Below, piece by piece: positions 1-9,234 of a stretch of 64,000 bases of DNA. The position numbers were made by a program, and so were the translations under genes. A model generated the notes under the pieces. That model ran no database searches and had not been told where the DNA came from. It worked only from the letters and a program-made list of their open reading frames with translations. Each line of letters opens with the position of its first letter. The first letter of the stretch is position 1. This stretch comes from Roseiarcus sp963835885 (lineage in GTDB: Bacteria; Pseudomonadota; Alphaproteobacteria; Rhizobiales; Beijerinckiaceae). Where the stretch lies: positions 1 through 64,000 of the forward strand of contig CAWIHF010000017.1 of the NCBI GenBank assembly GCA_963835885.1. Reading direction: 5' to 3'.

Positions 1-301
1 ACCGCCGGCCGGATTTGCTGGTATATAACAGCGGCAAAAACAGCTAATTTCGCCAAACGGGGCGTCTCCGCCGCGCCTCCAGAGGCCAAAATGCTTGTAA
101 ATTCAAAGCGCTGATCGGAATCCATTTTGCCGGCGGAACAGCGGAAGAATTCGCCGTAACAGCAGATATTGACGGCGTCGACGATTTCCATCAGCAAGGG
201 CGGACGACGGCCCCAAGGGAGCAAGCCGGGGAAGCGGAGCCACGGCAGTTCTCCCGCGCCTCTGCGGCAAGGCCGGGGGCATTACGGGAGTTCCGGAGTT
301 C
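1..301. other. No gene recognised
   Basis: I see no convincing coding region, RNA or repeat in this stretch. The open frames here are short and resemble no protein family I recognise. The MITE begins immediately downstream. Confidence 0.4.
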
Positions 302-387
302 CGGTGACAGTGCATGCTACTCATCGACGTTGCGGGCCAACGCCTCGCTGGAGGCGCGCTGCGCCACAATAAATTGCACTGTCACCG
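302..387. repeat. 86-bp MITE with 13-bp perfect terminal inverted repeats
   Basis: The element starts CGGTGACAGTGCA (302-314) and ends with the exact reverse complement TGCACTGTCACCG (375-387). The next about 70 bp are nearly identical to the left end of the IS630-type element at about 5096-5166, and the right end resembles that element's other end near 6309-6323. It has no coding capacity. I infer an internally deleted, non-autonomous derivative of that IS, mobilised by its transposase. Confidence 0.75.
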
Positions 388-498
388 TAACCCCCAGGGA
401 TTGAGCGGGGGATTGAGATGCACGGAAAGCGTGTCACATAGCGTCAAGCGAGCGCTCACGGTCGAGCACCGTAATTGCGGACATAGCGCCATTGTAAC

Positions 499-774
499 TT
501 ACCCGCCGAGGTTCTGGCGGATGGCCGGCACAAGGCACTGCTCAATGCGTTCGACCCCTTGGCACATGATGTGCGTTGCATCGCGCTGAAACGCGGCGAT
601 GCCTACGAGCCGAGTGTCCAGGGCTTGATACGATCCATCGGGCGCGTCGGCTAGGTACATCCGCCATAACCCGCCGCCGCTCATGCCCCCGAACGAGCGC
701 GGGAGGAGAGAAACATTGTAGTCCACCTCTTCGTGGGCGTGGAGATAGCTGGCGCTCTTACGACGCAAAAGCAT
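499..774 (-). pseudogene. C-terminal fragment with a GxSGGG motif (trypsin-like?)
   Basis: This 91-residue frame contains GGMSGGGLWR followed by LVGIAAFQR, an arrangement seen around the nucleophile serine in trypsin-like peptidase domains of uncharacterised bacterial proteins. The usual N-terminal His/Asp half is missing. An in-frame stop at 817-819 closes the frame upstream, so the break predates or is independent of the IS insertion at 841. I read it as a decayed fragment. The peptidase assignment rests on one motif and is tentative. Confidence 0.35.
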
Positions 775-840
775 TGTGATCCTCCCAACTGCCTGGCGCT
801 GCGCGTGCAGTACGGTTCAGGTTTCTTGAGCCCGATCTTA

Positions 841-1774
841 GAGTTTGACTCGAAAGTTCATGCGGGATTGCAGAGCCTTCGCAACATGAGGCGGATGGAG
901 GCGAAACGAAGGAACATTAGGGCTGTGACGTTGAGGTTCTCCCAGTCCTTGGCCAGTCTTCGGCAGCGGTTGAGCCAGGCGATCGTTCGCTCGACGATCC
1001 AGCGCTTGGGCAGCGTGACGAAGCCCTTCGCCTGATCGGATCGTTTGACGATCTCGATTTTGACCCGAGACAGGATTTTGGCGACCGCTTGGGCGAAGAT
1101 CGGCCCTTGATAGGCGCCGTCGGCGAACAGTTTTTCGAGATAAGGGAACCGGCCAAGCAGCGTCGTCAGCAACAAAACGCCGCCGTCGCGGTCCTGGACG
1201 TCGGCGGAATGAACGATGGCCTGCATCAGCAGCCCTTGGGTGTCGACGAGAAAATGACGCTTCTTGCCCTTGATCTTCTTTCCTGCATCGAACCCGTGCG
1301 GATCGATCGAGGCCCCCCTTTTTCCGCGCTTCTCACGCTCTGGCTGTCGATGATTGCGGCGGTTGGGCTGGCCTCACGTTCGGCCTGCTCACGACACTTT
1401 TCGTAGAGCGTGTCATGGATCCGATCCAGCACGCCATCAATGCCCCAATCGCAGAAGTATCGATAGACGGTGCTGCGGGGCGGAAAATCTTTGGGAAGGT
1501 AACGCCATTGGCATCCCGTGCTCAGCACGTACATGAAGGCGTTGAGCGCCTCTCGCATGTTCGTCTCCCGTTTGCGGCCTCCCCTCCTTGCCGGAGGAAT
1601 GAGCGGTTCGACATGCGCCCACTCCTCATCCGTCAGGTCGCTCGGGTATCGCAAATGATCCCGCTTGTATTTCGCTCGGTTCTCGTTCGTCCACATCGGC
1701 GGCCCCCCCAATTCGGTCCGCCTTCCTTGAATCACAACCGATTCATGCGACTCAACAACTTTCGGACCAGACAC
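841..1774 (-). mobile_element. IS5-family (IS427-like) insertion sequence with TTA target duplication
   Basis: The element is 934 bp. Its ends, 841-858 and 1757-1774, are imperfect inverted repeats matching at 13 of 18 positions, including the shared CGAAAGTT. TTA flanks both sides (838-840 and 1775-1777), the 3-bp TNA duplication typical of the IS427 group. It encodes one transposase split over two frames. The clean target duplication says the insertion is structurally intact. Confidence 0.85.
858..1696 (-). CDS. IS5-family transposase, two frames joined by frameshift
   Basis: The first frame (ATG at 1696) carries the N-terminal IS5 domain with YPSDLTDEEW and CQWRYLPKDFPP, then the first DDE aspartate in IIDSQSV. 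The second frame, with an internal ATG at 1226 and a stop at 858, carries FADGAYQG with the second aspartate and WIVERTIAWLNRCRRL with the final glutamate. The two join at a slippery run read on the minus strand as AAAAAGGGGGG (1313-1323), which restores KGGASIDPHGFDAG. Programmed frameshifting at such A/G runs is known in this family, so the element may be active. The split could also be decay, but the location at a classic slippery run argues against it. Confidence 0.85.
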
Positions 1775-1882
1775 TTAGCCTCTGGTGCGCTCCGCGTGGA
1801 AGAGAGGGCAGGAAAGCCGTTGGGTCGGGCTCGATAGGGAAGACCATACCGTTGACGAATTGAAGGAAATTGCCGGCCGAGT

Positions 1883-1927
1883 GATATATGCGGGATATAT
1901 GACCCGATATATGGGTCGATGTATGAG
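1883..1927. repeat. Four imperfect tandem 10-12 bp units (GATATATGnnn)
   Basis: Units begin at 1883, 1894, 1906 and 1918 as GATATATGCGG, GATATATGACCC, GATATATGGGTC and GATGTATGAG. The two middle units form the inverted repeat GACCC-GATATAT-GGGTC. No convincing gene covers this region. It could be an operator-like array or a chance low-complexity run. Confidence 0.4.
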
Positions 1928-2039
1928 TTTCGATGCCATCGCGGCGATCAGTCTGCGCTCCAACTTTGCTCTCTTGGAGCGGGTCAAATTCCTCGATATA
2001 AGCTTCTCGTGGCCGATTATCCGATGACGGACGGGGCCT

Positions 2040-2435
2040 TTGGATAAGCATCAAGAACGCGCCAAGAAGATAATTGGTGAAATAAATTCATTGCACGAAC
2101 GTGTCGAACACACGGTCGCGGCCTTAAAGGCGAATTGCGACGCCGTAAGTGCCTCGCTCGACGACGCGCACTACTACGGAGACTCCAAGTATTGGCGTCT
2201 TGTTGCGTTTGCAGACGGAATGGTCAAACTTCGCCTCATTATAGAGCAAAATTTCAATTTCATTGAAACGTTCGTGATCCTGGGGATCACGCGATACGTC
2301 CTCGAACTGTTAATATGGCTCAAGCTGCTCTCGAATGACTCGACGTATTCGTTTATCTACATCAAGCAATTGGCAACAGATAAACGCGACCACGCAAGGG
2401 AACATCTAAACAAGGTGAAGAGTGAAATTCAATGA
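2040..2435 (+). pseudogene. N-terminal half of a split hypothetical (DUF5677-like) gene
   Basis: This encodes 131 residues, helical and lysine/aspartate rich, with an internal hydrophobic stretch (VILGITRYVLELLIWLKLL). It ends at TGA 2433-2435. Excising the IS1595 element and one copy of its 8-bp duplication puts the downstream fragment (3496-4017) in the same frame, separated only by this TGA and three codons. The ancestral protein would be about 310 residues. The pattern (helix-rich, a conserved arginine/glutamate helix, a tyrosine/serine/histidine helix in the second half) loosely recalls DUF5677/HEPN-like proteins, but I do not firmly recognise it. AT content is higher than in neighbouring genes, suggesting transfer. 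Confidence 0.45.
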
Positions 2436-2443
2436 TTTAAAAA

Positions 2444-3486
2444 GGCTCAATTAGCGTTAGATTGAGGTGGCCTGTTTGTGCTACGATTTATTATGGATTG
2501 ACAGGGGATAGCGATGGATCAGGGGATGTTTCGAGCGTGGCTGGCGGAGATCGACGGTCTGACGGCAAAGCAGCGCCAGGAGTTCGAGGCGGTGCTGGCC
2601 GGCCGGCAGCCCAGAGCGGCGGTGGCGGCGGCGATCGAGGAGCGCTTGGGCGAGGCGCGGCGCTGTCCGCACTGCGGCGGGGCGTCGGTGGGCGGGGGCC
2701 GAACCGACGGCCTGCGCCGTTTCCGCTGCAAGGATTGCCGCAGAAGCTTCAATGCGCTGACCGGAACGCCGCTGGCCCGATTGCGCAAGAAGGAACGCTG
2801 GCTTGATTTTGGTCAGTCGTTGAGCGAGGGCGAGACGGTGGCCGCCTCGGCCGAGCGGTGCGGGGTGGCGGTGAGCACGGCGTTCCGCTGGCGACATCGC
2901 TTCCTGCGCGCCGCCAAGAACCCCACGCGCCTGTTGAGCGGCATCGTCGAAGTCGACGAAACCTATATATTATCAAGCTGTAAGGGCGAGCGTCGCCTCG
3001 GTCGCAAGGCTCGCAGGCGGGGCGGAAAAGCAGCCAAGCGCGGCCTTTCGGACGAACAGACGCCGATCCTGGTGGCCGCCGACCGGAGCGGCGCCACCAT
3101 CAGCGCCGTCCTCTCGGCCGTGACCGCCCAGACCATCAAGCCGGTGCTCGCGCCCATTCTGGGTAAGGACACCTTGCTCGTCACCGACGGCAATAACGTC
3201 TACCCGCCTTGCGCCGCCGCCCTCGGCGTCAGCCATGAAGCGCTCAACCAGTCGAAAGGTGAACGCGTCCGCGGCGAATTACACATCCAGACCGTCAACA
3301 GTCGCCATGAGAGCCTCAAAACCTTCCTGCGCCCCCGTCGCGGCATTGCCACAAAATACCTCGACAGCTACCTCAGGTGGTTCCACCTCGCCGGCCTCAA
3401 GCACAATCCCACGCCCCGAGCATGCCTCAATGCCGCCATCGGCGGAGGAGCCCAAATGATGATATCAATCTAACGCGAATTGAGCT
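2444..3486 (+). mobile_element. IS1595-family insertion sequence, copy 1 (1043 bp)
   Basis: The left end GGCTCAATTAGCGTTAGATTG and the reverse complement of the right end AGCTCAATTCGCGTTAGATTG form inverted repeats. An 8-bp duplication TTTAAAAA flanks it (2436-2443 and 3487-3494), as expected for IS1595. A near-identical copy of exactly the same length lies at 35003-36045 in the opposite orientation with a different target duplication, so the two are independent insertions. Confidence 0.9.
2514..3473 (+). CDS. IS1595-family (ISXO2-like) transposase
   Basis: The 319-residue protein has an N-terminal zinc ribbon (CPHCGG near residue 52, then CKDCRRSF near residue 73), a helix-turn-helix segment (VAVSTAFRWRHRFL), and a catalytic domain starting at IVEVDETYI with the first aspartate. 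The second is in LLVTDGNNVY, and the final catalytic residues are near VNSRHESLKTFL and YLRWFHL. The layout matches intact ISXO2-like transposases. It differs from the second copy by two amino acids (Phe/Leu near residue 24, Leu/Val near residue 103) and at least one silent change. It is probably functional. Confidence 0.9.
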   Translation: MDQGMFRAWLAEIDGLTAKQRQEFEAVLAGRQPRAAVAAAIEERLGEARRCPHCGGASVGGGRTDGLRRFRCKDCRRSFNALTGTPLARLRKKERWLDFGQSLSEGETVAASAERCGVAVSTAFRWRHRFLRAAKNPTRLLSGIVEVDETYILSSCKGERRLGRKARRRGGKAAKRGLSDEQTPILVAADRSGATISAVLSAVTAQTIKPVLAPILGKDTLLVTDGNNVYPPCAAALGVSHEALNQSKGERVRGELHIQTVNSRHESLKTFLRPRRGIATKYLDSYLRWFHLAGLKHNPTPRACLNAAIGGGAQMMISI

Positions 3487-3495
3487 TTTAAAAAA

Positions 3496-4017
3496 TTGCA
3501 GCAGGAAGAAGAAAATAACATCGAAAACATAGTCACTCGTTTCGGAACAGCGATTTCCCCTGAAATTGTTTCGCAAGATATGAACGCGGTGTCTGAAAAT
3601 ATTGACCGTACAGCAAGGCGACGATTTAGCTTATATGCTGAAGATGCGAAGACAAACGGATTCGGCTTTCAAGCATATCTAATGGAGAACAAGATAATCC
3701 CTCAGCTTGAACGCGAAATCGAGGAACTACAGGCGTTTAAGGCAAACGCTATCTCGCAAATGCCCAGATCGGCGCAAGCGCATAAGCCTTGGAAATGGAA
3801 GGAGCAAGCAGCGAACGCGGGTATGAGCGAACAATTTGAATTCGTTTATGCCTATACAAGCAGATTGCTACACGCGACGCCAACGAGTATGACCACCAAC
3901 CAAAAGAACCTAGAGTTAAACGAGATTGTAATGTTTCTTGATTTTCTTTATATTTCCTTTTTGGACGCTATTGAAATGTCTGAGAGGCTGTTGGGTAAAG
4001 ACCGCTTGTCCAATTGA
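3496..4017 (+). pseudogene. C-terminal half of the split hypothetical gene
   Basis: This 173-residue frame opens directly after the IS1595 target duplication with QQEEENNIENIVTRFG. It is in register with the upstream fragment once the IS is removed. It ends in a helical segment with YAYTSRLLHATPTSM and a hydrophobic FLDFLYISFLDAIEM, reminiscent of the C-terminal helix of DUF5677-type proteins. A TTG at 3496 could serve as a start but has no ribosome binding site. See the entry at 2040-2435 for the reconstruction. Confidence 0.45.
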
Positions 4018-4286
4018 GATTACAAAGCGTGCCTGGCATTTTGGCGATTTCGTCACTCATACAATGAACTCATTGTAGCGCCGATCAGGCTCGGCGCTAC
4101 CGTTCAATAGTCCAGCCGGTGATTTCGAAGTGGTCATTGACTATCTCTTCAAGCGCTATTTCGAAAATCTCGTACGATTGAATGAGCGCAAGTAAATTGA
4201 GAGCGGATGATTTCTGAACAGCTCCGTATAGCGCCAAAGCTCCTCGAAGGACGGCCTGTCGAGACGCCTTCGCCCTGATTACGCCT

Positions 4287-5080
4287 TTAAATCGGGTCTT
4301 TCTTGATTCCTAGGATAAGCACGATTCCATTCGCGCAGGTGTCGAAGGTGCTGGAAAGCTGGCGCTCTGGATGAAAGTGCGACGGTACTTTCAGCACGTG
4401 ATCCATGCTATGGAGATTGTTGCCCAGAAGGAAGGAAAGCACGCGTGCGCCGGTACGATATTCTGGTGCACCTTTGTCGCGACACTGACTTCCGTAGGAT
4501 CGACAGCGTTGTTCGTTATGACGGATGAAATCAAATGAGGTGCATTCGGCCATTCGGCCAGGTCCAGATCGCCCTCGAACATAAACTCGGAGGTATAGTC
4601 GTAGTTCCAGTACCAGACGCCATCGCGTTCTCTTAACGGGCCTTTGTCGGAATAGGGATCGTAGGGCGTAAGGAGGCGCGAATGATTAAGGTCACGATCC
4701 GTTATCAAAATCCTGTAGGCGTGCGGACGATACGCCGTCATCGCTTCTACCCAATAGAAACGGCGACCCTCTATGAGCATCGACCACGGGAACGAGAATT
4801 GAACATTACCGTAGATTGACCCATGAGCCCACGTATTGGCGGACAACCAATTCACCGAGAGTCGTGACTTATTGAGTGGGCTCTCATCGTAGACTAAGCC
4901 CGACCTCAATTCCTCGTCTTCCAGGATACGGCGAGCGGCCGGCACATGAACCACGTGATGCGCCGTCTTAAGGACGGCCGCGTTGCTGCTTCTCTCGCCA
5001 GCTTTCGGAAACTGTGCCTCATATAGGTCCCACTCAGGCATAGGCGTTTCCATCCGCAACCAAGGGCCGCGCTTTGACAA
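4287..5080 (-). CDS. Hypothetical protein, possible ADP-ribosyltransferase-like fold, frameshifted C-terminus
   Basis: The main frame runs from 5080 to 4391 (229 residues). The N-terminal region has a histidine (HHVVHV), the phrase ARRILEDEELRSGLVYDE and WLSANTWAHGSIYGNVQF, followed by FYWVEAMTAYRP. This order of short strands recalls DarT/ART-type toxin domains, but no catalytic set can be assigned with confidence. Near 4460 a second frame continues to 4287 with codon use that looks coding, so the last part may be shifted. An IS630-type element sits only 16 bp upstream of the start codon and has probably separated the gene from its promoter. Confidence 0.35.
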
Positions 5081-5095
5081 ATCGGGTTACGGGGT

Positions 5096-6323
5096 TACGG
5101 TGACAGTGCATTCTACTCATCGACGTTTCGGGCCAACGCCTCGCTGAAGGCGCGCTGCGCCAGAATATAGCGGCATCACGCGAGGATCCGAAAATCCTTC
5201 GGGTTGATGACGCGGAAATTGTCGGTGATGGTCGACGAGAATTCGTCGAACCGCTCCGGCACGGTTTTGCGCAGGAATCCGAGCACGGCTTCGGCGAAAT
5301 CGCGGAATTTGGCGTAGCATTTGTTGTGGGTGACGTTCTCGTGCATCACCTTCCACAACCGTTCGATCGGGTTTAGGTGCGGGCAGTAGGACGGCACGAA
5401 GTGTAGGACGATGCGTCGCCCTGGCTGTTGCATCCAATCCTGGACGACTTTGGCGTGGTGGTAGCGGGCATTGTCGAGAAATACGTGGATGCGGCCCATC
5501 GTCGAATAGGCGCGCTCCAAGGATTCAAACAGGGCGATGGAGCTTTGCGCGTCGACGGTTTCGACGTCCATGATGCGGGTCAGCCCGGTCTCCAGATCGA
5601 TCGCGCCGTGCAGGTTCAGTCGGTCGCGTCCCGACGCCGCGGGAAGCGCGCAGCGCTGTCCGCGCGGCAGCCAGCGTCCCGCGGGCTTGGCCTGATGGGT
5701 CGGATGGACGGCGTCGACGTAGACGACCGCCTCGTAGGGCCGAGCGAATTGCGCAAATCTTCGTGCGCGTCGATGAACTTCTGCTGGGTTTCCACGTCGA
5801 TCTTGCCGGGCACGGATTCCGGCTTCTTCCAGTCGAATCCGATGCGGTTCATCAGCTTGATCAGTCCGGAGCGGCCATAGTCGAACCCGAACCGCTCCAG
5901 GATAAACTGCCCGATCCCGGTGGTCGACGTCGGCAGCGCCTCCGTCGCCCATGCGCGCAATTCCTCGATCTGGAGGGGCGACAAAGCGCTGGAGCCGCCC
6001 TTGAGGTCGAACATGACAAGCCCTTCGACGCCGCTTTCCTGGAATTCCTTGAGCCAGATGCGGATGGTCAAGTCGTCGATGAGAAGAACCTTCGCCACTT
6101 CCTCGAACTTCATGCCGCGATCAAGGAGGATCAGGGCGTTCGCCCGGCGGGAAACGCAATTCTCCTCCAGCCCGTCCCTGACGATCGCCACAAGGTCGGC
6201 CCGATCCGCTACACTGAGGAAATTGCCCTTCGTCTTCACAAGGCGACTCAAATGATACCGCTGATTCGGTCAAACGATTTTCGAAAGGACGCAAATCCAG
6301 CTATAGAATGCATTGTCTCCATA
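5096..6323 (-). mobile_element. IS630-family insertion sequence (about 1.23 kb)
   Basis: The left end reads TA then CGGTGACAGTGCA (5096-5110). The right end is TGCATTGTCTCCA then TA (6309-6323). These are inverted repeats matching at about 11 of 14 positions, bounded by the TA dinucleotide that IS630 elements target. The left 70 bp are shared with the MITE at 302-387. The transposase inside is split across two frames. Confidence 0.75.
5176..6251 (-). CDS. IS630-family transposase, frameshifted
   Basis: The first frame (ATG at 6251) encodes the N-terminal helix-turn-helix half with SRRANALILLDRGMKFEEVA and a winged-helix stretch ending near EDLRNSLG. The second frame, entered near 5745, continues as PYEAVVYVDAVHP with the first DDE aspartate, VFLDNARYHHAK with the second, and CPHLNPIERLWK with the glutamate. 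The stop is at 5176. The full protein would be about 358 residues, normal for the family. A programmed -1 or +1 event is possible but I see no strong slippery heptamer, so simple inactivation is as likely. Confidence 0.8.
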
Positions 6324-6469
6324 ACCGTCTGCCTCCCTATGGCAGCGCCAGTGACGGTAAAACTGTCAGAATTATCAATAACTCTTCGACCGCCGCTCAA
6401 GCGCCTCTTCAAGAAAGCTAATCGCGCTTCAAAGCATTACGGTGACAGCTTATTCAATCCCTGTTTGCC

Positions 6470-6901
6470 TCAACGTCTCAAGCTCTCCACATGCACAACC
6501 CGGTCCGACAGATACGGATGCTTGCGGACGATGCCGTGGAAACGCCGGTCGGCAGTGATGACGGGATATTGCTCCTGAACCGCGAGGGCGAGGTAGAAGC
6601 AGTCGTATGCCGGATGACCAAGGTCGATCGCCAGACGCGCAGCGGAGGCGGCGAGTTGGCGCATCGGATGAGGAACGGCGACCGGCGCGGCTTTCAACAC
6701 TTCCACGGCCTCGGCGAAATCCTCCCTTCCGATGTCGCCGCGGCGGCACAGGGCCCACAGGGCGTTGGCGGCCTCGGCGAACAGGAGTTCCGGCGCAATG
6801 AGCGTCGTGCGATCGTCCAGCAAACTCGCCGCCTCTTCGGAGAAAGCTTCGCTAACGAGCCATTTCACGGCGACGCTGGCGTCGACGACATAGCCGGTCA
6901 T
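6470..6901 (-). CDS. VapC-like PIN-domain ribonuclease toxin
   Basis: The 143-residue protein is a complete PIN domain. The expected acidic metal-binding residues are present: Asp7 (VVDASVAVKW), Glu43 in the FAEAANALW helix, Asp100 in HPAYDCFYLALA and Asp118 in VITADRRF. PIN toxins cleave RNA with Mg2+ and are neutralised by the neighbouring antitoxin. Its start overlaps the stop of that antitoxin gene by four bases (ATGA), the usual toxin-antitoxin coupling. The RNA target is unknown. Confidence 0.9.
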   Translation of the reverse strand: MTGYVVDASVAVKWLVSEAFSEEAASLLDDRTTLIAPELLFAEAANALWALCRRGDIGREDFAEAVEVLKAAPVAVPHPMRQLAASAARLAIDLGHPAYDCFYLALAVQEQYPVITADRRFHGIVRKHPYLSDRVVHVESLRR

Positions 6902-7134
6902 GCGGCACCGTCGCGATCCCGGTCGGCCCGAATGATCTCGCTGCTGTCGACGGCGGAGCGGAGACGTCCGCGCAGAATTTTCGCGCGCGCCTCGAAATCG
7001 TCGGCGCGCTCCCGAAGCGCCTCGCGGAGGATCTCGCGATGTTCGGCCTCCGCTGATCGGCCATGCGCCGCCGCCCGCTGCTTTAGCGACCGGACGAGCT
7101 CGGCGCTGACGTTTCGGACAGTCAGTTGGCTCAT
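6898..7134 (-). CDS. FitA/VapB-like ribbon-helix-helix antitoxin
   Basis: The 78-residue protein starts MSQLTVRNVSAELVRSLKQR, a ribbon-helix-helix strand and helix, followed by AAAHGRSAEAEHREILREAL typical of FitA-type antitoxins. The C-terminal part is charged and probably wraps the PIN toxin. A longer in-frame extension upstream exists, but homology begins at this ATG. It should bind its own promoter with VapC and autoregulate the pair. Confidence 0.88.
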   Translation of the reverse strand: MSQLTVRNVSAELVRSLKQRAAAHGRSAEAEHREILREALRERADDFEARAKILRGRLRSAVDSSEIIRADRDRDGAA

Positions 7135-7919
7135 TATCGCCTGCAAAACATCGCCTTCATTGCCAGCAATATGCGCGCGGACGAGCGGATTGGCAATGGG
7201 GAGTCCGCAACGTCGGGCGGCCGCCCGCTCCGGCTTTGGTTCACGAACCCGTCGGGCCCCGCCTGCTGGTCGCGACAATTCCGGGAGATTGGCGACGGCG
7301 GTGCGGGAAAGACGAGCTATCGGGCCAGCATGACCGGGCTGCGATATCATGGAATGCGCATCATGCCCCCGTAATCGATGCCGTTCGTCAAAGGCTGGGC
7401 GAAAGGATAGGCTCTCTATCCTTTCGCGGCGCTTCAGAGCGCCGGCGAGGCGGACGGCGAACCCGTTTTCGAAGCCCCCGGCGCGCTTCCGCCGTCCGGA
7501 ATCGCTCTTGCCTTTTATCGCCAAAACGCCGCCTGTTATTGCCCTGATAAGGGCAAAAACACTCCCTGTTACGCTCCTGTTATTGCGCCTGATCCCAGCG
7601 CGCAACGTGCTTGGCGCAAGCCATTGTAATCAAACGTTTCTCTGCCAGCTCCGGCCGAAAGGGCGCAATTCCCCCTGTTTTCTCCCTGCTTATCAGGAAA
7701 AGCCCCTGTTCGGCAGGCGACCCCGGGCCGCCGTTCCGATCGCCGAAGACGGGAGGCGGGCGGCCGGTCGCAGGCTGCCTCGCGAGGGTCAGGAAACGGC
7801 GCCGTCACCGGTCAACCGCCGGCCCGCCGAACGAGGAGCGCACCGAGCCTAGGTCGATTTGAAATCATCCCGCTCCAGCGCCCCTGGGCGGCGGCGAAGG
7901 CGATTGCTTTCGCGCCCGC
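7135..7919. other. Non-coding interval with a CTGTTAT/CCTGAT repeat
   Basis: No convincing gene is present on either strand. Around 7518-7600 there is a cluster CTGTTATTGCCCTGAT, ACTCCCTGTTACG and CTCCTGTTATTGCG. A related cluster is found on the opposite strand at 53770-53850. Around 7665-7710, GCGCAATTCCCCCTGTTT continues the pattern. Sequences of this style recur between genes in Hyphomicrobiales genomes; I know no function for them. Confidence 0.45.
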
Positions 7920-9137
7920 TCACGCCGGCTTCTTCAGCTTCACCACATTGTGCAGCGTGTCGTCGGCGGTGTCGAAGAAGCGCCTGATGCCGCGCGCCGC
8001 CTGCCGGATGCGCTGCTCGTTCTCGACCAGCGCGAGGCGCACGAAATCGTCGCCGTGCTCGCCGAAGCCGATGCCCGGCGCAACGGCGACGTCGGCCTTC
8101 TCGATCATCAGCTTCGAGAACTCGAGGCTGCCGAGATGGCGAAAACGCTCCGGCACCTGCGTCCAGGCGAACATCGAGGCGCTCGGCTTTTCGATCGGCC
8201 AGCCGGCCGCGGCGAAACTCTCGATCATCACGTCCCGCCGGCGCTTGTAGGTCGCGCGCATCTCGCGGATGCAATCGTCCGGCCCGTTGAGCGCGGCCGC
8301 GGCCGCGACCTGGATCGGCGTATAGGCGCCGTAGTCGAGATAGGATTTTACCCGCGCGAGGGCGGCGAGAAGACGCTCGTTGCCGACCGCAAAGCCGATG
8401 CGCCAGCCGGCCATCGAAAAGGTCTTCGACATCGAGGAGAACTCGACCGCGACGTCGAACGCGCCCGGCGCCTGCAGGACCGACGGCGGCGGCTCGTCCT
8501 CGAAATAGACCTCGGCGTAGGCGACGTCGGACAAGACGAAGATCTCATGCTTGCGGGCGAACAGGACGAGATCCTTGTAGAAGTCGAGCGAAGCGACCAT
8601 CGCCGTCGGGTTGGACGGGTAGCAGACGACCGCCGCGATCGGCTTCGGGATCGAATGATGGATCGCGCGTTCGAGCGCGACGAAGAACTCGGCCGAAGGC
8701 TCCGACGGCACGGAGCGGATCACGCCGCCCGCCATCAGGAAGCCGAAGGCGTGGATCGGATAGGACGGGTTGGGCACCAGCACGACGTCGCCCGGGGCGG
8801 TGATCGCCTGGGCCATGTTGGCGAAGCCTTCCTTCGAGCCGAGGGTGACGACGACCTGGGTCTCCGGATCGACCTTCACGCCGAAGCGACGGCCGTAATA
8901 GGCCGCCTGCGCCCGCCTGAGGCCCGCGATGCCCTTCGAGGCGGAATAGCGGTCGGTTCGCGGCTTGCCGACCGTCTCGACGAGCTTGTCGAGCACGTGC
9001 TTGGGGGCCGGCAGATCCGGGTTGCCCATGCCGAGATCGATGATGTCGGCGCCGGCGGCGCGCGCCTTGGCCTTGAGCTTGTTGACCTGCTCGAAGACGT
9101 AGGGCGGCAGGCGCCGCACGCGATGGAAGTCGCTCAT
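7920..9137 (-). CDS. alaC: PLP-dependent aminotransferase, AlaC / LL-DAP-aminotransferase-like
   Basis: The 405-residue class I/II aminotransferase starts MSDFHRVRRLPPYVFEQVN, typical of AlaC-type alanine/glutamate transaminases and of LL-diaminopimelate aminotransferase relatives. The PLP lysine is Lys238 in SSMSKTFSMAGWR, with the cofactor-contacting Asp204 in LSDVAYAEV, Asn176 in YPSNPTA and the C-terminal substrate arginine in DFVRLALVEN. I chose the ATG at 9137 because the family begins there; the longer upstream frame is arginine-rich noise. It probably transaminates pyruvate and glutamate in alanine synthesis. The symbol follows the closest family, not a proven orthology. Confidence 0.85.
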   Translation of the reverse strand: MSDFHRVRRLPPYVFEQVNKLKAKARAAGADIIDLGMGNPDLPAPKHVLDKLVETVGKPRTDRYSASKGIAGLRRAQAAYYGRRFGVKVDPETQVVVTLGSKEGFANMAQAITAPGDVVLVPNPSYPIHAFGFLMAGGVIRSVPSEPSAEFFVALERAIHHSIPKPIAAVVCYPSNPTAMVASLDFYKDLVLFARKHEIFVLSDVAYAEVYFEDEPPPSVLQAPGAFDVAVEFSSMSKTFSMAGWRIGFAVGNERLLAALARVKSYLDYGAYTPIQVAAAAALNGPDDCIREMRATYKRRRDVMIESFAAAGWPIEKPSASMFAWTQVPERFRHLGSLEFSKLMIEKADVAVAPGIGFGEHGDDFVRLALVENEQRIRQAARGIRRFFDTADDTLHNVVKLKKPA

Positions 9138-9234
9138 CGGTTCCGAATGTCCTTGGCTGAAACCCGGCCTCGCGGCGCCTCGCGCCGTCACGGTCCTGTT
9201 AGCATCCCGCGGGGCGGCCCCGCAAATCTCAATC

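Noticed and set aside
1883..1927. CRISPR-like array
   Set aside because: The units are 10-12 bp and contiguous without spacers, and there are no cas genes in the window.
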